A DNA stretch of 64,000 nucleotides from Ramlibacter pinisoli (GTDB taxonomy: Bacteria > Pseudomonadota > Gammaproteobacteria > Burkholderiales > Burkholderiaceae_C): positions 2,046,001-2,110,000 of the forward strand of contig NZ_WSEL01000003.1 in the NCBI RefSeq assembly GCF_009758015.1, written 5' to 3'. Made by a program: the position numbers and the translations under genes. Below, piece by piece: positions 41,476 through 49,325 of the stretch. Numbering within the stretch: the stretch's first letter is position 1; the number at the start of each line of letters is the position of its first letter. Under the pieces are notes generated by a model. The model ran no database searches, was not told where the DNA came from, and worked only from the letters and a program-made list of their open reading frames with translations.

Positions 41476-42312
41476 TCACCCGAGCAGCCGGCGCAACCAG
41501 CCGCTCAGGCGGTCGGTGAGCGCGACCAGCAGCACGAACACCACCAGCAGGGTGCAGACCTCGGCGCCGTTGAACATCTTCATCGCGTTGTCCATCTGCT
41601 GGCCCAGTCCGCCGGCACCCACGAAACCCAGCACCGCGGAGGAGCGGATCGCGCACTCCCAGCGGTAGACGGTGTAGCTGGTGAGCTCCGACGCGTTCTG
41701 CGGCAACAGGCCGTAGAAGAATGCCTGCAGCCGGCCGCTGCCGTTGCGCAGCAGGGCGCTCGCGGCCTGCGGGTCGCCGCTCTCCAGGATCTCGCCGTAC
41801 ACCTTGCCCAGCATGCCGCCATAGGTGAGCCCGATGGCCAGCACGCCGGCGGTGGGGCCCAGGCCCACCACGCGCACGAACACCAGGGCCCAGATCAGTT
41901 CCGGCACGCTGCGCAGGACCACCAGCACCGCGCGCACGAACCAGCGCAGGGCCGCCGGCGCCACGCCCATCCGCCCGGCCAGCGCCGAGATCGACAGCGT
42001 GCGCACCGACAGCAACGCCAGTGGCACGCCGATGGCCAGGCCCAGCACCATGCCGCAGGTCGCGATGGCCACGGTGCGCCAGGTCTCGCGCGCCACCAGC
42101 GCCAGGAACTGCGCATCCGCGCGCGGTGGCACGAAGTCGGCCAGGAAGTGCGCCGCGGGCCGCAGGCCTTCGACCGAGAACAGCTGCCACGGACGGAACT
42201 CCGCGACCACCAGCAGCGGCCACAGCAGCAGCAGGGCAGCCAGCGTCCAGCCGACGCGGCCGGACCAGGCCGGGTCGCGCGCGGCGGGCGCTGGCAGCGG
42301 GGCGGTCGCCAT
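41476..42312 (-). CDS. Phosphonate-type ABC transporter permease 1 (PhnE-like), sen-linked
   Basis: A 278-residue permease with about six helices. It carries VLRSVPELIWALVFVRVVGLGPTAGVLA and YRWECAIRSSAVLGFVGAGGLGQQM, matching its sister gene downstream and the PhnE family. The periplasmic segment near residues 40-65 (FRPWQLFSVEGLRPAAHFLADFVPP) is also of PhnE style. It starts five bases after the ATPase stop. Confidence 0.88.
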   Translation of the reverse strand: MATAPLPAPAARDPAWSGRVGWTLAALLLLWPLLVVAEFRPWQLFSVEGLRPAAHFLADFVPPRADAQFLALVARETWRTVAIATCGMVLGLAIGVPLALLSVRTLSISALAGRMGVAPAALRWFVRAVLVVLRSVPELIWALVFVRVVGLGPTAGVLAIGLTYGGMLGKVYGEILESGDPQAASALLRNGSGRLQAFFYGLLPQNASELTSYTVYRWECAIRSSAVLGFVGAGGLGQQMDNAMKMFNGAEVCTLLVVFVLLVALTDRLSGWLRRLLG

Positions 42313-42317
42313 GGCCG

Positions 42318-43145
42318 TCAGCGGCAGTAGGGCGCCGTTCGCGGCGGCGCCGGCAGCATGCCCGGCTCGGGCACCGGCCCTTTCAGCTCGTCGAGGTGCT
42401 GGTCGTACAGCGCCATCAGCCGCTCGGGCGTGACGGCGGCCGCCGGCAGGTCGAAGCACAGCGCGCCGTCGCGCAGTGCGAGGACACGGGGGAAATGGCG
42501 CAGCGCCATCGGCACGTCGTGCATGGTGCAGACCAGCGTGGCATTGCGGTCGCGCGCGGCCTGGGACAGCGACTGCAAGGCCAGCCCGGCGCGCGCCGGG
42601 TCCAGCGCCGACAACGGCTCGTCGACCAGCAGCAGACCGGCCTCGGCGACCAGCGCACGCGCCAGCCCGACGCGCTGCCGCTCCCCGCCGGACAGGCGGT
42701 CGACCCGCTCGAACAGCTTGTCGGCGAGGTCGAAGCGCGCCAGCGCGGCCTGGGCCTGCGCGATGCCGACCGGATAGACCAGGCTGCGCAGGCTGGCCAG
42801 CAGGCCGGTGTGCGGCAGCCGGCCGGCCAGCACCGCCGTCACCACGCGCTGGCGAGGCGGCAGCGGCGGCACCTGGGGCGCCAGGAACAGGCGTCCGCGC
42901 AAACGGCGCAGGGCGGCGGCACCCAGCGACCAGGGGTCCTGGCCATCGAGCTCCACCCGGCCGGCCGACGGCCGCAGCGCACAGGCCATCGCATGCAGCA
43001 GCGTCGTCTTGCCGGCACCCGAGGGGCCGATCACCGCCACCTGCTCGCCCGGCGCCAGCGCCAGGGTGAGCGAGGCCAGCGTGGGAGCGGCGCCGCGCGC
43101 GGCGGAGAGATGCCGCACCTGCGCGGCGCGAAGCGTCACCTGCAC
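42318..43145 (-). CDS. Phosphonate-type ABC transporter ATPase (PhnC-like), sen-linked
   Basis: A 275-residue ATPase with Walker A GPSGAGKTT near residue 40, a Q-loop FLAPQVPPLPPRQRV, signature LSGGERQR, Walker B LLLVDEPLSALD and a C-terminal His in CTMHD. PhnC likeness is shown mainly by its neighbours and the LAGRLPHT-x-LLASLR segment. The start is a GTG at 43145. The gene lies 16 bases after the binding-protein stop. The C-terminal extension PEPGMLPAPPRTAPYCR is unusual. Confidence 0.88.
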   Translation of the reverse strand: MQVTLRAAQVRHLSAARGAAPTLASLTLALAPGEQVAVIGPSGAGKTTLLHAMACALRPSAGRVELDGQDPWSLGAAALRRLRGRLFLAPQVPPLPPRQRVVTAVLAGRLPHTGLLASLRSLVYPVGIAQAQAALARFDLADKLFERVDRLSGGERQRVGLARALVAEAGLLLVDEPLSALDPARAGLALQSLSQAARDRNATLVCTMHDVPMALRHFPRVLALRDGALCFDLPAAAVTPERLMALYDQHLDELKGPVPEPGMLPAPPRTAPYCR

Positions 43146-43161
43146 GCCGGCGAACCCTGGG

Positions 43162-44031
43162 TCACTTCAGCAGGCCGGCATTGCGCGCCGCGGCCTCGAT
43201 GCCCTTGTAGTTCTCGGCACGCGTCGGCACGAAGCGGGTGGCGCGTTGCAGCTCGAGGATCTCGCGGCCTTCGGGCGTGGCGTTGTTCAGGTCGAGGAAG
43301 GCCTTGGCCAGGCGCTCGCGCTGCGGCGCCGGCATGTCCGCGTGCACCGTCCAGTTGTAGTCGTAGTACGCGGGCGTCGTGAAGAACACGCGCACCTTGG
43401 CCGGATCGACCTTCTTGTCGGCCACCAGCTTGTCCCACACCGAGATGTTGAGCGCGCCGGCGTCGACCTTGCCGGAGGCGACGGCGGCGACGGTGGCATC
43501 GTGGGCGCCGGAATAGGCCACCCGCTTCAGGTCGCGGTCCGGGTCGACGCCCGCGCCGAGCAGGAAGCTGCGCGGCATCAGGTGCCCGGAGGTGCTGGAT
43601 TGCGAGCCGAAGCTGAGGGTGCGGCCCTTCAGGTCGGCCAGCGACTTGATCCCGGCCTCGGTGGTGACGAACACCGAGCGGAACTTCTCGTCTTCCTCGC
43701 GCTGCACCAGCGGCACCACCTTGCCGCCCGAGCGCTGCTGCGCCTGCACGAAGGTGAAGCCGCCGAACCAGGCCAGGTCGACCTGCTGGTTGGCCAGCGC
43801 CTCGACGGCGGCGGCGTAGTCGGTCACCGGCGTGTACTCGGCCTTGACGCCCAGCCGCTGCTCCAGGTACTTGACCAGCGGCGCCGCCTTGCGGGCCAGC
43901 TCGGTCGGCGACTCGTCCGGGATGGCGGTGATGCGGAACACCCGCTGGCCCTGGGCCTGGGCGGCGGAGAAAGCGGCGGCGGCCGTGAGCGCGATCAGCG
44001 CGCGGCGGGTGAGCGGTGTGGGGCCCGGCAT
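43162..44031 (-). CDS. PhnD-type solute-binding protein, putative selenium oxyanion binder
   Basis: A 289-residue periplasmic binding protein with a signal peptide (MPGPTPLTRRALIALTAAAA, cleavage after AAQAQ). The PhnD-family core is seen in FRITAIPDESPTEL, VEALANQQVDLAWFGGFTFVQA, SLADLKGRTLSFGSQSSTSGHLMPRSFL and ALNISVWDKLV. I recall that a PhnD subfamily in NCBI/TIGR models is named putative selenate ABC transporter binding protein because it neighbours selenium genes; this protein fits that context. It starts 31 bases after senA, on the same strand, and is followed by its ATPase and two permeases. Selenium transport is inferred; phosphonate or phosphite are alternatives. Confidence 0.85.
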   Translation of the reverse strand: MPGPTPLTRRALIALTAAAAFSAAQAQGQRVFRITAIPDESPTELARKAAPLVKYLEQRLGVKAEYTPVTDYAAAVEALANQQVDLAWFGGFTFVQAQQRSGGKVVPLVQREEDEKFRSVFVTTEAGIKSLADLKGRTLSFGSQSSTSGHLMPRSFLLGAGVDPDRDLKRVAYSGAHDATVAAVASGKVDAGALNISVWDKLVADKKVDPAKVRVFFTTPAYYDYNWTVHADMPAPQRERLAKAFLDLNNATPEGREILELQRATRFVPTRAENYKGIEAAARNAGLLK

Positions 44032-44062
44032 GGAAATCCTCGCTGCGAAGTGCAGCGGGCGA

Positions 44063-45244
44063 TTACACCGCAACCGCCGGAGCGGGAAGTGCGCAGCTGC
44101 GAAAGCCCGCAAAGATGTCGCTGCGCCACGGATCGAAGAAGTTGCGGTAGCGCGGGTGCGCCAACACCTCCGAGGTGGCGGCGCAGGCGCCGCGCAGCAC
44201 GCGCGGGCGCCCGAACCAGGGCTGCGAGTAGTCGCGGTAGGGATGGGCCACGAACCCCGGCCAGCCCTGGAAGGTGGAGGCGGTCCATTCCCAGGCCTGG
44301 CCCCACGCGAAGCCCGGCGCCGTGAGCGCGGCGCATTCCCACTCGGCCTCGGACGGCAGCCGGCGTCCGGCCCAGCGGCACCAGGCCTCGGCCTCGTGGC
44401 AGCTCAGGTGCACGGCGGCGTCGTGGCCGCGCGGCAACCGGGGCGGGTGCTGCCGCTCGCGCTGGCGCCACTGCCAGCCGTCGGCGGTCCACCAGTCGCG
44501 CTGCTGGTAGCCGCCGGCGTCGACGAAGGCGGCGTAGCGCGCCCAGGTGACGGGCACGGCATCGATCTCGAACGCGGCCAGCGCGACCGTCCTCGGCTGC
44601 AGCTCGTTGTCGAAGGCGAAGCCGGCGCCCTGCCAGCCGAGGTCGAACGCCTGTGCCGGCACCTGCAGGGCCGACGGCGGGCCGACCGGCCGCGGCGGCA
44701 GCGGGACCGCGAAACCCAGCCTGCGCGCCATGTAGCAGGCCGCCTCGGCGTGCATGGCCTCGTGCAGGCACACGAGGCGGAAGAAGTACAGGTCGTCGTC
44801 GCCCGCGTCCGGCGGCAGCGCGTCCAGCAGGCCCAGGGTGGCCGCGAAGGTCTCGTCCATCCACTGCCGCAGCCCGCCCAGCGGCGGCAGCGGCAGCGAC
44901 CAGCGCGGGCGATGGGCGATGCGGCTGGAATCGAACCAGTCGTCGGCGCCGGCCAGCGTCGCGGGCGGGCGCGGGTGCAGCGGGTCGCAGCGCACGCCCA
45001 GCGGGCGCTGCCGGTTGCGCGCGATCCACCAGTCCTGGAACCAGGCGACGTGGCCGAGCTCCCAGCGCGGCGGGTTCAGGCCGGGGTCGTAGGGAACGGC
45101 GAGGTCGGGCCCCAGCGCGTCGACGTAGCGCTGGGCCAGCGCCAGGGTGCGCGCGCGCTGCGCGACCAGGGCCGCGCGCACGTCATCGCGCGTGCCCGTC
45201 CGCAATCGGGTGGCCGCGCTATAACCGACGGATGCATCGCTCAT
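44063..45244 (-). CDS. senA: Selenoneine synthase SenA (EgtB-like)
   Basis: A 393-residue EgtB-type enzyme. The N-terminal DinB-like domain supplies the non-heme iron ligands: His in ELGHVAWF and His-x3-His-x-Glu in CLHEAMHAEA. The C-terminal formylglycine-generating-type domain contains WCRWAGRRLPSEAEWECA, GQAWEWTASTFQG and FFDPWRSDIFAGFRSC. EgtB joins hercynine and a sulfur donor. In senABC clusters the EgtB homologue SenA joins hercynine to a selenosugar, giving selenoneine. The divergent senB and selD genes make this the more likely role than ergothioneine. No egtD for hercynine is in the window. The start overlaps senB by 13 bases on the opposite strand. The ABC transporter genes follow directly, as one operon. 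Confidence 0.87.
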   Translation of the reverse strand: MSDASVGYSAATRLRTGTRDDVRAALVAQRARTLALAQRYVDALGPDLAVPYDPGLNPPRWELGHVAWFQDWWIARNRQRPLGVRCDPLHPRPPATLAGADDWFDSSRIAHRPRWSLPLPPLGGLRQWMDETFAATLGLLDALPPDAGDDDLYFFRLVCLHEAMHAEAACYMARRLGFAVPLPPRPVGPPSALQVPAQAFDLGWQGAGFAFDNELQPRTVALAAFEIDAVPVTWARYAAFVDAGGYQQRDWWTADGWQWRQRERQHPPRLPRGHDAAVHLSCHEAEAWCRWAGRRLPSEAEWECAALTAPGFAWGQAWEWTASTFQGWPGFVAHPYRDYSQPWFGRPRVLRGACAATSEVLAHPRYRNFFDPWRSDIFAGFRSCALPAPAVAV

Positions 45245-46221
45245 CGGTGGTCATCGTAAGCCCGGCGCTCGCCCAGGCCAACAATGGGAACTGGCAGACG
45301 GCGCGCCGCTGGCACCAGCACCTGGCGACGGACCACCGGGTGCGCATCACCGACCGCTGGCCGGACGGCGCTGCGGCGCGGGACCAGGTGATGCTGGCCC
45401 TGCATGCCCGCCGCTCGGCCGACGCCGTGGCCGCCTGGGCCGACGCCCACGGTGGCGCGCGGCTGGCGGTGGTGCTGACCGGCACCGATCTTTACCAGGC
45501 CGACCTGCCGCACGATGCGGCCGCGCAGCGCTCGCTGGCGCTGGCCGGCCGGCTGGTCGTGCTGCAGGACCAGGCGCCGGCCGCACTGCCGGCGGCGGTG
45601 CGCCACAAGGCGCGCGTGATCTACCAGTCGGCGCCGACGCGGCAGCCGCTGCCCAAGACCCACCGGCACCTGCGGGTCGCGGTCGTCGGCCACCTGCGCG
45701 AGGTGAAGAGCCCCGACACGGTATTCGCACTGGCGCGGCAGCTGGCCGGCGTGGCCGGGGTCCGGATCGACCATGTCGGCGACGCCGATCCCGGCTGGGC
45801 GGCCCAGGCCCGCGCCACCGAAGCGGTGAACGCCGGCTACCGCTGGCTCGGTCCCCTGCCCCATGACCGGGCCCGCCGGGTGATCCAGCGTGCCCACCTG
45901 CTGCTGCATCCGAGCGCGCTGGAAGGCGGGGCCCATGTCGTGATGGAAGCGGTGTGCAGCGGCACTCCGGTGCTGGCCTCGCACGTGCCTGGCAATGTCG
46001 GCATGCTGGGCGATGACTACGCCGGCTACTTCCCGCACGGCGACACCGAAGCCCTGGGCCGGCTGCTGCTGCGCTGCCACGGCGAACTGGACAAAGCCCC
46101 CGACGGCACCCTGCTGGCCACCCTGCGCGCACAATGCGGACGCCGCGCCCGGCTGTTCGATCCCGAAGCCGAACGGCGCGCGCTGCTGCAACTCGTGCAG
46201 GACCTGCTGGACGCCCCATGA
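45232..46221 (+). CDS. senB: Selenosugar synthase SenB (glycosyltransferase fold)
   Basis: A 329-residue GT4-like glycosyltransferase. The N terminus VVIVSPALAQANNGNWQTARRW is the acceptor-side loop, and the C-terminal half has the donor site: LRVAVVGHLREVKSPDTVFALA, VGDADPGW, then LLLHPSALEGGAHVVMEAVCSGTPVLAS with the E-x7-E motif. In the described pathway SenB couples selenophosphate with a UDP-activated N-acetyl sugar to form a selenosugar. Position between senA and selD supports this. The ATG at 45232 lies inside the 5' end of senA. A GTG at 45247 would avoid that overlap. The stop overlaps selD as ATGA. Confidence 0.87.
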   Translation: MHRSSVVIVSPALAQANNGNWQTARRWHQHLATDHRVRITDRWPDGAAARDQVMLALHARRSADAVAAWADAHGGARLAVVLTGTDLYQADLPHDAAAQRSLALAGRLVVLQDQAPAALPAAVRHKARVIYQSAPTRQPLPKTHRHLRVAVVGHLREVKSPDTVFALARQLAGVAGVRIDHVGDADPGWAAQARATEAVNAGYRWLGPLPHDRARRVIQRAHLLLHPSALEGGAHVVMEAVCSGTPVLASHVPGNVGMLGDDYAGYFPHGDTEALGRLLLRCHGELDKAPDGTLLATLRAQCGRRARLFDPEAERRALLQLVQDLLDAP

Positions 46222-47300
46222 ACGCCCCCCACCATCCCACCGTCGCCTCGGCCGCCGAGCCGCGCCTGACCTCCCTGTCGCACGGCGGCGGCTGCGGCTG
46301 CAAGATCGCGCCCGGCGTGCTGGCCGACATCCTCAAGGGCACGACCGGTTTCCCGGTGCCGCCCGAGCTGCTGGTGGGCATCGAGACCGCCGACGACGCG
46401 GCGGTCTACAAGCTCAACGACGAGCAGGCGCTGATCGCCACCACCGACTTCTTCATGCCGATCGTCGACGACCCGTTCGACTTCGGCCGCATCGCCGCCA
46501 CCAACGCGATCTCCGACGTCTACGCCATGGGCGGCCGCCCCATCCTGGCGCTGGCGCTGGTGGGCATGCCGATCAACGTGCTGTCCACCGCCACCATCGG
46601 CCGCATCCTGGAAGGCGGGGCGTCGGTCTGCCGCGCCGCCGGCATCCCGATCGCGGGCGGCCACACCATCGATTCGGTCGAGCCGATCTACGGGCTGGTC
46701 GCGCTCGGCCTGGTGCACCCGGATCGCGTCAAGCGCAACGCCGACGCCCGCGCGGGCGACCGGCTGGTGCTGGGCAAGCCGCTCGGCGTGGGGGTACTGT
46801 CGGCGGCGCTGAAGAAGGAGACGCTGGACGCCGCCGGCTACGCCCGGATGATCGCCACCACCACCCGGCTGAACACGCCCGGCCCGGAGCTGGCGGCGCT
46901 GGACGGCGTGCACGCGCTCACCGACGTGACCGGCTTCGGGCTGGCCGGCCACGCGCTGGAACTGGCGCGCGGCGCCGGGCTGACCGCGGTGATCGACTGG
47001 GCCCAGGTGCCGCTGCTGCCCGGGGTGGCGGAGCTCGCCGCCGCCGGCCATGTCACCGGCGCGTCGGGCCGCAACTGGGCCGGCTATGGCGCCGACGTGC
47101 AGTTGCCGGCCGGGTTCGCCACCACCTCGCAGGCGCTGCTGACCGACCCGCAGACCAGCGGCGGCCTGCTGGTGTCCTGCGCCCCGGCCGCCGTGGAGTC
47201 CGTGCTGGCACTGTTCCGCCGCCATGGCTTCGACGGCGCCGCCGTCGTCGGCGAGGTCCAGGCGGCGGACGCTGCCGGCCCGCGGCTGGTGGTGCGCTAG
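46218..47300 (+). CDS. selD: Selenide, water dikinase SelD (SenC role)
   Basis: A 360-residue selenophosphate synthetase, making selenophosphate from selenide and ATP. The catalytic loop is GGGCGCK with Cys26 and Lys29 (equivalent to Cys17 and Lys20 of E. coli SelD), so this is the Cys form and no in-frame TGA for selenocysteine is needed. ATP-binding parts include ETADDAAVYKLNDEQALIATTDFF, YAMGGRPILAL and GGHTIDSVEPIYGL. It is translationally coupled to senB (ATGA), which makes it the SenC partner. It may also serve tRNA 2-selenouridine or selenocysteine synthesis; selA, selB and mnmH are not in the window. Its stop shares CTAG with cutA. Confidence 0.95.
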   Translation: MNAPHHPTVASAAEPRLTSLSHGGGCGCKIAPGVLADILKGTTGFPVPPELLVGIETADDAAVYKLNDEQALIATTDFFMPIVDDPFDFGRIAATNAISDVYAMGGRPILALALVGMPINVLSTATIGRILEGGASVCRAAGIPIAGGHTIDSVEPIYGLVALGLVHPDRVKRNADARAGDRLVLGKPLGVGVLSAALKKETLDAAGYARMIATTTRLNTPGPELAALDGVHALTDVTGFGLAGHALELARGAGLTAVIDWAQVPLLPGVAELAAAGHVTGASGRNWAGYGADVQLPAGFATTSQALLTDPQTSGGLLVSCAPAAVESVLALFRRHGFDGAAVVGEVQAADAAGPRLVVR

Positions 47301-47632
47301 CGGGCGCTGACTTCCTGGCGTACCCAGTCGGCATAGGCCGCACTGGCCTCGTCGAGTTGCCACAGCAGTTGCGGCAGCTGGTACGGATGCTCGCTGGCGA
47401 ACCAGGCTTGCAGTGCCTCCAGGCGGTCCGGCAGCGACTTCACCGTCAGCCGCAGCTCGGTTTCGGCGCACAGGGCGCCCTCCCAGCGGTAGTGCGACTC
47501 CACCTCGGCGTCGATCTGGACGCAGGCGGCGAGCCGGCAGTCGAGCAGCGCCCGGGCCAGCCGCCGCGCGTCGTCGCGGTTCCCGACCGTGGTCGTGAGG
47601 CTGAGGACACGGGTGTCGTTGCCGGGTGCCAT
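47297..47632 (-). CDS. cutA: Divalent-cation tolerance protein CutA
   Basis: A 111-residue CutA1-family protein, a PII-like trimer linked to copper or divalent metal tolerance. Family features are VLSLTTTVGNRDDARRLARALLDCRLAACVQI, SHYRWEGALCAETELRLTVKS and EHPYQLPQLL. The ATG at 47632 has an AGGAG site ten bases upstream; an in-frame ATG 24 bases earlier is less likely. It is convergent with selD. Confidence 0.94.
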   Translation of the reverse strand: MAPGNDTRVLSLTTTVGNRDDARRLARALLDCRLAACVQIDAEVESHYRWEGALCAETELRLTVKSLPDRLEALQAWFASEHPYQLPQLLWQLDEASAAYADWVRQEVSAR

Positions 47633-47732
47633 GGTGCAAACTTCTCCTGGCGCCATTGTTCCAACAACGACCGGGAGACACCATGCAGTCCGCCACCGAC
47701 CCTGCCGCCGGCGCGTCGCCGCGCCGCGCCGC

Positions 47733-48149
47733 GTGGACGCCCTGCTCGCCCACTACGGCGAGAGCCACCGGGACCCGCGCAACGAGGCCATCCACTGCGT
47801 GGCCATCCCGCTCATCCTGCTGAGCCTGCTCGGCCTGATGGCCGCCCTCCATCCCTGGGTGGCCTATGCCTTCGTGGCGGCCAGCCTGGTCTATTACGCC
47901 CGCCTGTCGGGCGTGTTCCTGGCCAGCATGGCGCTGGTGTCCCTGCTGGCCCTGGCGCTGGTCCATGCGATGGGCGAGCGGGTGCTGCCCCTGTCGGCCG
48001 GCATCTTCGTGGCGGCCTGGATCGCCCAGTTCGTCGGCCACAAGCTCGAGGGCCGCAAGCCCTCGTTCTTCGAGGACCTGCAGTACCTGTGGGTGGGGCC
48101 ACTGTTCGTGCTCAGCCTGCTGTTTCGCAAGCTCGGCCTGCGCTGGTGA
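47733..48149 (+). CDS. Mpo1/DUF962 family membrane protein (5' end possibly frameshifted)
   Basis: A DUF962/Mpo1-type integral membrane protein. The signature YGESHRDPRNEAIHCVAIPLI near the N terminus, several hydrophobic helices, and AAWIAQFVGHKLEGRKPSFFEDLQYLWVGPLF near the C terminus are all present. Yeast Mpo1 is a dioxygenase in phytosphingosine breakdown; the bacterial role is unknown. The coordinates give the intact frame from GTG (138 residues), which has no ribosome site. A well-placed GGGAG site precedes an ATG at 47683 in another frame (MQSATDPAAGASPRR). That frame would join this one if one copy of a triplicated CGCCG at 47718-47732 were absent. A translated gene of about 154 residues starting at 47683 is therefore likely in the ancestor. 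Confidence 0.75.
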   Translation: MDALLAHYGESHRDPRNEAIHCVAIPLILLSLLGLMAALHPWVAYAFVAASLVYYARLSGVFLASMALVSLLALALVHAMGERVLPLSAGIFVAAWIAQFVGHKLEGRKPSFFEDLQYLWVGPLFVLSLLFRKLGLRW

Positions 48150-48246
48150 CGGCTGAGGTCCCCGGAACTTCCGGGGCCGTTCCAGGGTCCATGACGGCTG
48201 GTTCGGGTTAACCCGCATTTCGCTATCGCGGGCATTGATCCGGCCT

Positions 48247-48273
48247 TTAGCACTCTCACTCATCGAGTGCTAA
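48247..48273 (+). promoter_or_regulatory. CIRCE operator (HrcA binding site) upstream of rpoH
   Basis: A perfect nine-base inverted repeat, TTAGCACTC (48247-48255) and GAGTGCTAA (48265-48273), with a nine-base spacer TCACTCATC. This is the exact CIRCE consensus bound by HrcA. It ends 32 bases before the rpoH start codon and so would lie over or just after the promoter or in the leader. The hrcA gene is at 11573 in the same window. Confidence 0.95.
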
Positions 48274-48305
48274 CATGCCTCTCAACTATGAAAGGAGCAC
48301 CCGGT

Positions 48306-49238
48306 ATGACCGCTTCGATGACAGCCCCCGCAGGTGCCCTGGCCGTGGCCAGCCCCTGGGCTGTGGTGCCATCGCTGGGCAATCTGGACGCCTATATCTC
48401 GGCCGTGAACCGCCTGCCCATGCTCACGGTCGACGAAGAGCAGGAATTCGCCCGCAAGTTCAGGGCCCATGACGACCTGGACGCTGCCGGGAAGCTGGTG
48501 CTGTCGCACCTGCGGCTGGTGGTGTCGGTCTCGCGCAAGTACCTCGGCTACGGCCTGCCCCACGGCGACCTGATCCAGGAAGGAAACATCGGCCTGATGA
48601 AGGCCGTCAAGCGCTTCGACCCCGACCAGGGCGTGCGGCTGGTGAGCTACGCCCTGCACTGGATCAAGGCCGAGATCCACGAGTACATCCTGAAGAACTG
48701 GCGGATGGTCAAGGTCGCCACGACCAAGGCCCAGCGCAAGCTGTTCTTCAACCTGCGCTCGATGAAGCAGGGCTTCAAGGACGATGCCGACGCCGAGACC
48801 CACCGCGACACGCTGACCGACGCCCAGATCGACGTCATGGCGCGTGAACTCAACGTCAAGCGCGAGGAAGTCGTCGAGATGGAAACCCGCATGTCGGGCG
48901 GCGACGTCCTGCTCGATCCCTCGCCCGGTGACGACGGCGAGGATGCCTTCGGCCCCATCGCCTACCTGGCCGACGCCAGCCACGAGCCCACGGCCGTCAT
49001 GGAGTCGCAGCAGCGCGACGTGATGGCCAGCGACGGCATCGCCGCCGCCCTCGAAGAGCTCGACCCGCGCAGCCGCCGCATCGTCGAGGAGCGCTGGCTG
49101 AAGGTGAACGACGACGGCTCCGGCGGCATGACGCTGCACGAACTGGCGGCCGAGTACGGCGTGTCGGCCGAGCGCATCCGCCAGATCGAGGTCGCGGCGA
49201 TGAAGAAGATGCGCAAGGCGCTCGCCGCCTTCGCCTGA
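48306..49238 (+). CDS. rpoH: RNA polymerase sigma factor RpoH (sigma-32)
   Basis: A 310-residue heat-shock sigma factor. Region 2 contains HGDLIQEGNIGLMKAVKRFDPDQGVRLVSYALHWIKAEI, followed by the RpoH box QRKLFFNLR. Region 4 helix-turn-helix is LHELAAEYGVSAERIRQIEVAAMKKMRKAL. The ATG at 48306 is chosen because an AAAGGAG site lies eight bases upstream; an ATG at 48289 overlaps that site. The CIRCE operator upstream implies repression by HrcA, linking the two heat-shock systems. A strong terminator follows. Confidence 0.96.
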   Translation: MTASMTAPAGALAVASPWAVVPSLGNLDAYISAVNRLPMLTVDEEQEFARKFRAHDDLDAAGKLVLSHLRLVVSVSRKYLGYGLPHGDLIQEGNIGLMKAVKRFDPDQGVRLVSYALHWIKAEIHEYILKNWRMVKVATTKAQRKLFFNLRSMKQGFKDDADAETHRDTLTDAQIDVMARELNVKREEVVEMETRMSGGDVLLDPSPGDDGEDAFGPIAYLADASHEPTAVMESQQRDVMASDGIAAALEELDPRSRRIVEERWLKVNDDGSGGMTLHELAAEYGVSAERIRQIEVAAMKKMRKALAAFA

Positions 49239-49260
49239 CGGCTCCTGCCGTCGGCCGAGA

Positions 49261-49286
49261 AGCCCGGCAGCGCCGGGCTTTTTTTT
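49261..49286 (+). terminator. Rho-independent terminator of rpoH
   Basis: An eight-base-pair stem (AGCCCGGC with GCCGGGCT), a three-base loop AGC and a run of eight T, 23 bases after the rpoH stop. A textbook terminator separating rpoH from the next gene on the same strand. Confidence 0.93.
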
Positions 49287-49325
49287 GCCCTCCGCCCGCT
49301 ACGGTCCAGGTGTGACAATCCGCCC

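Noticed and set aside
40655..44031. Phosphonate degradation locus
   Set aside because: Only transporter genes of the phnCDE type are present; no C-P lyase or phosphonatase gene is seen, and the operon begins with senA.
46218..47300. SelD as a selenocysteine-containing protein
   Set aside because: The catalytic loop reads GGGCGCK with a normal Cys codon; no in-frame TGA exists.
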